From Pyrrhosoma nymphula (lineage: Eukaryota > Arthropoda > Insecta > Odonata > Coenagrionidae), in assembly GCA_963573305.1 (NCBI GenBank), contig OY754330.1, positions 21,362,596 through 21,426,595 on the forward strand: a stretch of DNA of 64,000 nucleotides. The letters run 5' to 3'. Each line of letters opens with the position of its first letter. Within the stretch, counting starts at the first letter, position 1. The position numbers were made by a program, and so were the translations under genes. Under the pieces are notes generated by a model, which saw only the letters and a program-made list of their open reading frames with translations, made no database searches and was not told the origin of the DNA. Positions 31,033 to 42,730 of the stretch are shown in pieces.

Positions 31033-34000
31033 TCTAACTTACATTGATCATTATATTAATAAGACACCGGGATCCATGAGGCACTTACTCCTTGGGCGGG
31101 TTAAAGGAGGTGAAGGGGTACCATCCTCTGAGTCATTATATAGCGTGTGAGGAAAGAATAAAGTTTTTCAAGTTTTATATTATTATGATCTCGAGCTGCT
31201 CGTGGGAGAAAAACTTCTTAATAAAGTGACGGTCTATAACTTCAGTTTTTTCCTCTTTCGGTTTGCGCACCGTTTGTTTACCCGTTTCCCAAAATTAAAC
31301 CTATTATATCAAAACAATATCTGTTCGCGCTCGTGGCCGTGATGTCCCTAGACAAGTAATTAATCCCACAAGGATAAAATAAAAAGAATGGAGGCTGGCC
31401 TTTAACGGGACACAAAATAATAAAACTGAGGAAATACTGATAATAGGTGAAACAGAAAATTAATAATAAAGAAGGGAAGGAAAATGCCGGGCGTAAGCTT
31501 CGCGTACCTTGAATCGCCGACGTCTCCGGAGGTCTTTAATTCTCATTCACACTCGCACACCAATCACACACACACACGTCATGCCTGCAGGCCTCTTATC
31601 TTGTCCTGTCTGAACTCCACACACTGGTTCGTCTTCTCCCAGTCAGTAGTCCCGTCTGTCTCTCTCCCGCCAGCGCCCACAACGGGCAAAATTAACTGCA
31701 TAACAAAAAATAGGCACACGAAACTTGGCTCCGGCATAGGAGAGAGGGACATTTAAAGAAACAAAAAAGGTGGCCAGTCCTCGTGCGAACAATATCTATT
31801 ATTTATATTCTTAATGCTGCTAAAAATTTACTTCCTCCATAGTCAAATTTTTTTTGTGTCCACATAAAACACCAAACATAAACTCGTCACAGAAGTAGAA
31901 CCGCGGTCTGAAGTTTTTCTGTCGAATTTTTGCTTTTTCCCCGTCTATAATATCACCGTTAGGTTAGAATTATATAGTGTCGGACTTGAACTAGTACGAT
32001 TTGAAGTCTCATTGGGACTCGAGTTTGGCATGAAACTTCGCGATATCATACAGATTCACATCTTCTTCTTCAAATAGATCGATAGCTTGAGGACACAGAC
32101 TGCAATATATTGCAATATCGCCCAGTCCGTGGAACCCTCTTGAGCATAGACGTACTTGTATTGAAGACCTCTATCTGCAGTGAGCTCCCATCCTCGACAT
32201 TGCTTCTCTCACCCTACGCCATACCATCCTCCCAGGAGTCCCCTTCAACCCCACTGCCGTGTATACATAAAGACATGTATCAAAGTACATATATATCCTC
32301 TTCCAAATCTACCATCCCCTTCTTCCCCCAGAGCCGCCCCCGTTAGCTATCTATTTCCGGCGACCCATCCATCCGTCCACGCGACCTCTCCGTGGAATCA
32401 TATGCGGTGGCCCCGCGATCGATACTCGCATTATCGCACAACCCAACGGGGAACACTCACACAGACAGACGGGCACAACAACCACCCCTGAACGCCAACT
32501 CCTGCCCTCCTCGCCTACCATGTCACCGTGCACCAATACACCCCCTGCCATACCCCTCTCCGCCTGTATCCCTCCCACCCCACCAACCCTACCCCCACTC
32601 CCATTCTGCCTCTCTTGCGACGCTCCGTTGGACAAATTGAATTATTCGAGGATATGAGCGGGGTGGAGGAAGTGAAAGGGGGGGGTGTAGGAGGCATGGT
32701 TTGGAACATTATAAAAGAGAGTGAGGGGGGGGGGGCTGAAGGGTGGCTAGTGGGGAAGGGATGGTGACTCGTCTGCCTCCCCCGAAGCCCGAACCCAAGG
32801 GCGTAGTTACCATAAATCTCCTGATGCTCCGCACCATTTGGGATATTTGTCCGCGGCTGGAAAGATCTAATACGAGCTGCCTATCCCCTAACTTCTTATC
32901 TCACGTTCACTGACTCTCCTCGTCCCGGCCGGGCGCCCGGAACGTTTTCGCGTCGTTAAGCAAAACATTAGCACCAGATGACCGTCGTAATCGTAACTAG
33001 GAATTAATTTTCGAGTCCCCTGAGCGCAGGAAATCACGATTAGCCTTTTAGAATGACGCCGAAAGAAAATAGATGTGAACAGATAAATCAGGAACTTATT
33101 TCGCTGCGAAAAATGATTTTCAATGCTTCAAAAGAAAAAATAAAAAACAAAAAATAAATTCTCAAACACAAGCCACTTTCTCATTGCATTAAAATCTTTG
33201 GGGCGACAGTCTGTCCATCCAAACTTTTTTCCTGGGGGTTATATTTTATAGTTGTGCCCTCACTGATGAGCTTCACTGCGCTAAAAAAAGGCTTGAAAAA
33301 GGTTTTAAAAAGTTGAAGCTTGTCCAAGAAGAGGCGCATTTCAAATCCCGAAATGCTGAAGAGAGGAGCAGATGGTTAATGTGGCAGCGATCATTCAAGC
33401 CATTCAAGCAAAAACGGAGCTGGATAAAACTGACACTGCTGGTAAAAATGGCGTAACTCCTGGAATTAATTACTGGGTCAGGGAAAGTGCCATCGATTTG
33501 AGCACTCGCAAGCTGATTTGAGTTAAGGCACGATCCACAGCCGTTCCATCAGAGATACAAAAACCCTTCCGGTAGAGGATTTTTTGCGCGAGGTCTGGGG
33601 TCAGTAACCTGCCTTCTTTCACGGGTCACTGATTATCCTTTTGCTCGAGGGTAAGCATACATACTTCACGATTCGCGTGCTCCATTAATTTTGCTCAAGA
33701 ATATTTGCAATCCAAAATATCTTAAGAGGCAAATATATCGCGATGAAAACATTTTAAATAAAAAAACGAATCACGTACAATAGAGCTGTCTCCGATTGCC
33801 TGATATTTTTTTATCGACAACTTAGCGATCAATGCCTCCGGTGCTTCGAATGTCAGCCATAAAAAGTACAATAGGTAGTTCCTTCACAATTCCCGGAAAG
33901 AGGTTTTCTTGCATAATCAGCAGGAAAGAACTATTAACGTTTTCCAATACTATTCAACCAGTCCTTTGATTGAACTAACAAATTTATTAATACGGTGCAA

Positions 34001-34040
34001 ATATCAGGAGTTTTACGTCAAATAATAATTTTCTTTTTCA
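31033..34040. other. No recognisable gene; pyrimidine-rich tract at about 32,160-32,640 and G-rich tract at 32,670-32,740
   Basis: A short CA/CAC-rich stretch lies at 31,545-31,580. A + strand frame without an ATG stays open from about 33,196 to 33,456 and looks charged and helical (see findings). No known family was recognised. Confidence 0.4.
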
Positions 34041-34044
34041 AACT

Positions 34045-34088
34045 TCTGCCAACGTTTCGGATATTTATTTATCCATCTTCAGGGCTTA
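34045..34088 (-). ncRNA. Solo hammerhead-ribozyme-like motif (PLE-type)
   Basis: On the - strand from 34,085: GCC (stem I), CTGAAGA (canonical core), an extra T, GGATA-AATAAA-TATCC (perfect 5-bp stem II), then GAAACGTT (GAAA core, ACGT minimal stem III, GTT cleavage triplet), then GGC closing stem I. Core residues agree with the hammerhead consensus; the deviations are the extra U before stem II and the very short stems I and III. PLE hammerheads with minimal stem III are known and may act as dimers. No PLE coding sequence adjoins it. Confidence 0.5.
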
Positions 34089-34089
34089 A

Positions 34090-37000
34090 TTAAATGATAC
34101 ATAATGAAAAATGGCGTTTACAATCCAAAGGAGAGACTGAAGCGAGTAGAGAGCGAGAGTCTAAAAACGGAGGGAAAGAAGACGCTACTATGTCCGCAAA
34201 TACTTTTGTCAATCAATTGCCATCCATGTTGGACAAGAAAGACACCATTGGCCATCGGGAGATACCAACACATCACCCGTTACCTACTCTCAAAAGTAGC
34301 ATTTTGAACTCAAGCTCTCGTTGGATGGAAAATATTCGTACCATTGAAAAATTGATAGAAAAAGTGTATTTTCAAGTCTGTGAATATATCTTCTCGGATG
34401 CTAGGAGGGAGAGCTATGAGTAACCCGCCTAAAAGTAACAAATAAAGATTTATATATGATAGTCTACACGAAAAAAATAATCAGAAAGATCATGCATGGC
34501 AAGGTATTACTACTGCAGTCGAGGAAGAGCCCACCACCTAGTAAATCTCACGAAGATAACAGCTGAGCATTAATTAGCGTGGAGAAGGCGTCTTATTAGT
34601 ACCTTTATCGCCCATATTTTCCCCGAAAAATCTAATACCCACAGAGTTTTCTTGCAGAGGGTAGGGTACGATTACTACCCGTACCGCTTCAATTTCCCTG
34701 AGAGATCTAATACACAGGGAATCACTCATCTTGGATTTTGGCGGGCGTGTTCAAAGAATCTTCTCCCGTATATGATCGTGGGGATTGGAATATAAGGTAG
34801 CCGAACGATCTCCCTCCTTGGCTGTCAAGCCACTTTCGGTGAACATCATGAAAAGGAAAATAACGGGCTGAGAATAATGAATTCGTGAGTAATTTTGCCC
34901 TGAAAGACTACCAAACTCCATCCATACTTGGCACTGCATATTTATGTATCCAAGTTCACAAATACAAACACCGTCACCGGTGTAATGGAGTGAGGTTGAC
35001 CCGGGAGGAAAGGATGAGCATCCCCATTTTATCCCCATCCCCTTAGCCATTCGCATTTATTTCGACAGCGCCCGCCAGTGCGTCCGCCGGGACCGACCGT
35101 TAATGGCCGCTCACTTGGATGGCACTCACACGACACCTCTTCCACACATTTCCACCCCCTGCCATACTCCTCCCCATTAGCCCATGTGGTCTCCTTCAAC
35201 GGACAGAGAGAGAGAAACAGCATGAGTTCCAAACTGTCCAATATTTCGAGAAGAGGGACAAAGCACCTGCATTAGTGTCGTCAACTCCGCCTCGCAAAAC
35301 ATAAAACCAAACCAAACGCACGGCGGGAACGCCGGAAGCCAGGGACGTCCACGGGTTTAACTCGCGCCGGACAGCTTCGTATTTTAGTCGGCTTTGCGCC
35401 CCCGCACAAAAAAAACGCTCTTTCGACTCCTGTGGTTTCGACATTTTGGTGCTGGTTTAACGCAAACGTTCCTTTTTTTTATCAGTCCACTCCGAGCGGT
35501 TTTCATTTTTCTCGCGTTTTGCGGACGCGAAAGTGGTTTCCCCTTCAAGCATTCTGGTGTCCAATTTCGGAACAGCGTCACAAGAGAAGAGCCTCGGATT
35601 TCAAGAGCGTGTCCACTCAAATTCGCGATAAAGGGTATCCGTAGATTTATTGCTCTATAAAGTACAATCAATGAATACGGCGATGCTATGGTTTAACGGT
35701 GGAAGCAATTCGGAATAAAATATGGCATTGAATTGAACTTGTGGTCTCTCCTGAGTTTATCTTCCTTCTTCTGAAGATTTTGTTTATTTCTTTTGTTCTC
35801 CTCATTTTTTTCTTTTGCTTTTCATGCACTACAAAGCATAAAATTTTTGAGGATTTTTTCCTGAAATGTAGCTGCTACTGAGAATATTAATGGTTAAGCA
35901 CCTGATAACGTGCGAAAGATAAAAGAAATGAATAAAATAGTTGTGCTAAATAGGAAATGATTGGCAATGGGTGCGATTATTAATGGAATAAATCCTGGAA
36001 ATATGCTGAACTGAGGAGAGAGATCGTGTGAGAAAATATTGCAAACCCAAAAAAACCTACTCTTAGCAGTGGTTAACCGAATTCTTAAATAGAAATTCAT
36101 CGCTCCCTCTCCTCCTCTCAGATATTTCCTCAAATATATTTCACTGTAACTGTAGACCTTATACCATACATTATTATTTTCTCCATTCAGACTGGAATTT
36201 CATAAGAAAAAAACAATTGTTCACTGATAGGAAACAATATGTGTTACTGTGTGTCTCGCTGGTTCTATTATTATTTTGCTCATTGATAACCGATCACTAA
36301 TTCGGCAATGGAGTCTGAGAGCTCCGCAGAGGATGAGTCACCACAAAATTGTTTCCTAAACGATTCGGCACAAAAGGTTTTCACTATCTCTCGTTTTCTT
36401 CGTTGCTGACCTCCAAAAGCCATCGCGCTAGGGGATAGATAGCGATGTATTAGGTACTGAATATAATTTAGCAAGAAGCCACACATATCTAGGCATTAGT
36501 CCGTATGAAATATTTGAGAATCCAGACGTATCAAATACATATAAAACATGTGTATCCAAGTTTGTTGCCCAAAAACAGTGTTTCGTCTACCTGGAACAAA
36601 TATTATTCAGACATTTTTTCCTAAAAAGTTTTTATAAAAGAGTGAAAAAAGAGCGAAATCTGAGCTACAGAAGAGGAACGAACATCATTTGAAAGGTTGG
36701 TTGAAACGATATCGGCATGTGCTGGCGTCGAAGGTGCTTTAATGAACCTAATTACCACACGAGGGTAACTTCATTCGCCTGCCGTACTTCCAGTCTCATT
36801 TTTTTAATTATTAATTAAGAGCATCCTTTCGCAAAATAAACATTCTCGCAATGCTTCCTTCCAAGGCTCTCTCAAAGTACTTCTCCTGTATCAATTAACC
36901 CTTACCCCAGCCAATCACCTGCACAGCCATGATGTAGCTCTGATGCACCCTTATCTCGTCAATTTCTCTCTCTTAATATTCAACTTTATTCAAAGAAAAA

Positions 37001-40000
37001 TTGAAACTTTCTAAGTCCTCTTAAGTGATGTTACTCCGAAAGAGCAATATATACCCTTTAATGCAAGTTTTCGTTATCCTGAAGTTTTTAATAAGCTCAT
37101 CACGGTTTCTCCTACTCATTAAGTAGGCCATATGGGAGTGAAATCTCATCTTTAATAATTTTTGTAAGATAGCCTTCTTTTTGTTGTAACAACAGCCGGC
37201 TTTGAAGTGGAAAATGTCCGTCTTAGTGAAAAAAAATATTACACTTCATCAACATCTAGGATGGAATGAAGGAAACACAAATTCATCAATAATCTTTCAA
37301 ACAGGCATTTCATCAATTTTAATATGCATATGGTCACCAAAAGTTGGTCATAAGTTCGAAAAATTAATAGTTTTTCAAAATTTAAACAAGTACGCCCAAA
37401 TTTCATTCGATATCTCACACAAATTAAAGGCTCAACATGGCTATGAATGCTTTTTTATATTAGTCATGGAAATTCAAAATGACATTTATATGTTTTCCCC
37501 ATACGTTATTCATGACTACCTCCAAAGAACGTTTTCTAGATTACCGCTACGTATATAATTGTCATCCGAACTATACAGGCACGCATTAAAGGATGAGCCA
37601 AGAGCGAATTTAATCGTGGTGTGAGAAAAAAACGTATGAGAAAAACTTGAGGAGAGAAGTAAACAAGAGTAGAGGTTTAAAAAATTGGAAGTGAGAAGCG
37701 AATACGAAATATTGATAGGCCGAAAATATATGGGTGACAAGGAAGTGTAGAGGCGATGAGAAGACGGAAATGGAAGGGGAGTTATCCGTAACATCAAGCT
37801 ATGTAAGTGATACGAAGACAAAGAGACCGATAAAGAACAACAAATTGCGAAATAGAAGGGAAGGCCCCTTTAGGCAAAGCAAATGATAATCAGCAGCATT
37901 AATTGAAGAACATTATAAACAAAGAAGCTATCAATACTAGAGAGACCGATAGGTTAGAATAAGAGAAAATAGGGGGACTGGTGTTATTCAATGAACATCA
38001 ACAGGAACTCAACGAATAATCAATTAATAATCGGTACACATCCTCTGAAAAGGCAGTAAACATTTTAATTGTTCCATTTTCAGATTTCGCCGTACTGAAA
38101 GACGCAGAATGAATTAATTCAGGATTTTGAAATATAAAAACACAAATTTAAGAATAAAAGATCCTTTTCAATTTAAGAATTCGATTATATTTATGCATAT
38201 TACTTGTCATATTACCAAGTTTTATGGCTATTGATTTTCGTAATAAGCAAATACATATCAACAACTGAACATACAGTACCAATACATTGGAGAAAATTTC
38301 GCATTTCGTTTAGTAGAAACGCATATTTCGAGTGCATGTACGCAAAGATATTTTAATATGACATCGTAAATAATTTTTATTTAATAATAATACTTTTTCA
38401 ATGAGGAGAAAAGCAAATTTACCATGCAATGTTCGGTTTTCTTGAAAAAATAACAAAAACACAGTTATAAAAATTCAAACTGAAAGTTAAGAGGACGGTT
38501 CCGCTACCGCGAAATGAGAGAACTGAGCAAATAAACTTAATTTTATGGAGAGCCTTTGAAACAAACAAACGGTAGCCTTTAACAGAGGCTGCGGACACTA
38601 ATTTCAAATTCTGTACAGTAGGTTACCACCAAATGTTTATCCTCAGCGGTCAAAGAGAATTTTTTCGCCTTGACAGGGCAGATGCAAACAAGAGACGCAC
38701 GAGAGCGGATGATTTCGACGCTTAATGACGCCCTCATTACATTACTCAGCTCCGCTGCCAACGCGGCCGTCACGAATGATTCACATTCAGCCACGAACGT
38801 CAGTTTAGCCTCTGCTTCGGGAATTTAGCGTGATCTGCTCCTGTTCTCGAGAGGGAGAACAATCAAATGGCAAAATTGCATAAACCATGGCGCAGGTCGC
38901 CCTAGCCACGACGTATCACTGAAATTCACACATGCGTTTAACCGCAAATTCGTCATATTATGCTCCAAAATGCCCACGTTCGTCAATTCACACACCTTAC
39001 TTAATAGCAATTTAAGAGTGGAAGAACTATTTTCCTCTATCGTTATGTCATTTTTCGAACGACAATAATTTACTTCACATTCGAATTTATCATCTAGAAA
39101 AATCAACCACGAGCTAAAGAGATCTTAAAAAAAAGATGAATACCCATCACAATCGGAAATGACTAGAAGCAATTCATTTTAAAATGTTCATATTCGCGAT
39201 AAAAATGGTAATTATATGAATTTAACCATGTTACAGTACACTAACTCATGCATTCAAAAGCTCTCTGTAGGGCCTTAAGGATAATAGGAGGAAATATACG
39301 ATAGAAAATTATAGTTTGAAAGAAATCATTTCCTCATGGTTGGTGTTACAAAACATAAATGGATCTTTTTGGTACAAATTCCTAAGTCTCAGAGGACCTT
39401 ACAGAAACAGTGTGCTTCCCGCTGGAATGTACTTGCTGAAGATTATCGTCTACTCCTCAAAGATTATTACTAAAAGGAAAAATATATCCTTAATAAATAG
39501 CGAAAAATTTACCTGGCTAGGAAAACTAACAAAGTAAAAATTAATTATAAAGTTAAGTTTATAAAATAGGGAGCACTACCACATTCAAAAGCAAAAACAC
39601 GAGACGAGGTTCAAATTCGGTTCATGATACGGGAAACAACCGGGGATCAAAAATGATCACTTGCAGACACCCTTAAATTACATAATACGGCGGTTCGTTA
39701 AGGAGGATGCAGGGGATAGGAGCCAGTCGGCTGGTAACTTATTAACTTAGGGTTACTTGGGCACGGTGCTCTTCACTGGCCTCAGGAAGTCATCCGAGAA
39801 GGCTAACCGCAGGGCATGTTATGCATATTAATTCCTCGAGTGCCACTTCTATCTCCCGAAGACCTCCCACGCGCCACGAAGAGTGTCCAACATGGTGGCC
39901 TACTAGATAGGCCTTTAACGCACAATCGACCGGCCAAATGGCTCGGAGCTTACTCGCTTAGAGCGGGGAAGAGGTGGAGCGTCACGGAAAACGCAACAAA

Positions 40001-42230
40001 AAAACTCGCAACGGCCAATGATATGGTGTTTATGAACAAAGTTCGTGGGTTTAGGTCTGAGAGGTACTTCACGATAATGGAAACAGCAGGATATAGAGCT
40101 CCTTACTCCGCCAACGATGGAGCTGCAAAACGGCCGTGAAATTGAAGAAGCTCAATTACTTTGGATAGCCTTACTTTGTTAAAAGCTCCTTCAGACCCCA
40201 TGAGGAAGGAGAAGAAAAGAGCTTAAGTACATTTTCTTTTTAATGAGCCTCTGTTGGCAATGGCCGTCTTTTCGATCACAGCGAAATAACTACAAGTAAT
40301 TAGCACTAAAAAGCTACAGAGTACCTACCAAGAGATTCCAAGGCTAGAGCCTCAGATTACAAGTTCAAAATGTCAAATTTTATCATATTAGGGAACTAAA
40401 GTATACCCTGTTAAAAATCTCCTCCCTTATGGACAACGTTTTAGAATAAAAAAAATTAGTACAGCTACGCTTAGTTATATCATTACTGGCCCGAATATAT
40501 TAAAACCTTCCAAGAACACCAATTAGCAGCGTAGAAATTTTAGAGAGAAATCAATGATTGAATAGCTCCAATTACCGTAAAATTTCGGCCATAAACTTAA
40601 TATCTTTTACGGCCATTGGACATTTTTAATCTTTGCTTTGCTATATTATAGACTGAAGACATCAGTCTTCCCATATCAGAGATAAATGATATTTTCAAAT
40701 AGAGCTGAAGAGAAAAGGAATTTCAGATGATTTAACAAACAATAACATTTTATTTGTTTAAGTAACATAAAAAATTTAAGATATTCTCTACCGATGAGTA
40801 ATCTAACGACATAGTGGTACGATTCCCTGACCTCTACTGATATTTAAGTTTTTACTTTGAATTTAAATTACTAAGTAAAACCTTTTACCGAGCACGATCT
40901 TTAAAAGGTAAATAAACCCTTACATTTTATAACAATATGGTATAACATTTTTCCTAAAACCGCATTTCTCATCGGAATGCCCGCCATTTATCCAAATTAT
41001 CCTTGAGGGGTAATCACCAGGTTGAACGATGCCCGAGGAGAAATGTCACCTCTATCCAAAACACGGATTAATTATGGTCCACGGAATATATGAGAAGAGG
41101 CGGGTGCATGGCAGATTGACGATGTCTCCCGTGGAGATTGGAGGATTAACAAACTTCGCGTCAGCGGACAAAGGCGGCCCGGGATCGATCAATTATATCA
41201 TCCCGCCGCGGGGGCAGTCGGTGGCGCCTCCCCCTTTTGGCGTGTATCGGCCGCGATTCACCCGCGAGGATCGCCCGCCCGCGTGAGCAGCGGTTGGCGT
41301 CGGTTTATTTGGCCTCGTCCTCCACGTCGTCATGACAAGGACCCTTCTCCAGAGAGTGACATTCATCGAATGGCGAGCGCGTCCAATCCCCGGGACGCCG
41401 AACGACATGTCGTGCTCGTGGCGCAGGCAGCCACGGCGTGGCGCGGCAAAGTGCGTGCGGACGTGAAAGCCGACGTTTGAGCGCCGAAGGGGAGAAGACA
41501 ACGGGGACGACATGACGAAGCGTCGCCGGATATACATACATCGCGGGATTAGCCGTCTCGTTGAGCGCGCGTGCGGGAGACGATGGGATTCTGCCACGGG
41601 AGAGAACTTCTGTTCGAGCAAGTGCGCGTTCGTGATGCGAAAAAGCCGCTCTCTGTACTTTACACAATCTATTTCTAAGACTATAGCGTCGTCTATAAAG
41701 GTTACTTTGATAATGACTCTATATTCGTAGAAATCGATCGGTCAATAAAAACGAGGGTGGAAATTTAGTGTTTTCTATTTCCATCACGTTCAACGTTGTA
41801 GAATTCCACTAAGGATCGCCTTATTCCATCAATTTAGAGCGAGTTGGTGCATTCATTGAAATGCTTTTTTTTAAAATTGGGTCCTCTGCCGGTCAGCGTA
41901 GATTTTGTTGGATAATGATATCCTATTACTCTCGCTAGGGCCACACGAAGCGTGGGAGAGGAAGGTGAAAATTAAGAATTTTGGAATGTAGGAAGATTGA
42001 CGAAAGATACGATGAGTTATAAGGGATTAAATAGGGAAAATAGGCTTTCTTGATGGAGGAAACCTACATGACAATTAGTTTCCGGCATAACAGTCCATAG
42101 ACCAGCCATTTATTTGATAGAATATCTATTAAGTGGGTCAAACTACTTCACGATGCGACTTCTATTTTCTGCACAGCGTAGTTCTTACCTCTCTTTACAC
42201 CATTCAAATAAATTTGATTGTTTCAGGCTA
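34090..42230. other. AT-rich DNA, no recognisable gene; CpG-rich block at about 41,030-41,640
   Basis: The CpG-rich block (for example GGCGGCCCGGGATCGATCAA, CCGCGATTCACCCGCGAGGA) stands out from its AT-rich surroundings and could be an unmethylated island or regulatory region. Open frames inside it (up to 142 codons) have no recognised motif. Elsewhere only short frames occur. Confidence 0.4.
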
Positions 42231-42255
42231 GACTTCGAGGAAGTGATAGATATCA

Positions 42256-42275
42256 TTAGATAGATAGATAGATAG
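42256..42275. repeat. (TAGA)n microsatellite
   Basis: Five TAGA units. On the - strand it lies downstream of the RTE-like remnant and may be part of that element's tail. Confidence 0.8.
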
Positions 42276-42329
42276 TCTTAAGCCAGAAGATGCCTTATTA
42301 AGGTGAATCCGGTCGCAGTTTTTAAATAA

Positions 42330-42730
42330 AGTGTGGAAAAGTACAAAGTTTTTTTATTCAAAATGGATACCATTCAAATTGTATATCCTTCTTCCTTTCC
42401 CCAGCTCCCAGCACTCTTCCTTCCAATGCGGCATTCAGTATCCACTTAATTATCATTACTTTCTTTATCCACATACTTCATCTCTAATTGATTTCCTCAA
42501 GAATTTTTCATTCATCCACTACTTTGCCTAGAGCTTCTTCGTTTGTCTTTCTTTCGGGACACCGTACTCTTTCCTTCCTCCTCCAAAACCAAGAATCCAG
42601 CGCCTCAAGTCTCTTATCGTTACCTCGCTCTACGCCCAATATCTCACTAACCTCCTCTTAACGTAATCCTCCATTGCTGCAGTAGTAAGCACTTTCCGTG
42701 TTAATGCACACGTATTAAGCTAAGGCAATC
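42330..42730 (-). pseudogene. Decayed RTE-like RT C-terminal remnant
   Basis: On the - strand, frame by frame: RLEALDSWFWRRKERV, then ERKTNEEALGKVVDE, a stop, KILEEIN, then after further stops WILNAALEGRVLGAGERKK. The LEA...W..RR, TNEE.L and EGR.LG.+.R+ series is the standard end of RTE-like RT proteins, and its last part matches the element at 1-207. Several stops show an old copy. Confidence 0.6.

Noticed and set aside
37202..37558. 118-codon open frame in AT-rich DNA
   Set aside because: Unusually long for its composition, but no recognisable family, no transcript signal and no flanking exon; left unannotated.
41029..41286. 85-codon open frame in the CpG-rich block
   Set aside because: High GC lengthens frames by chance; no motif and no splice context.
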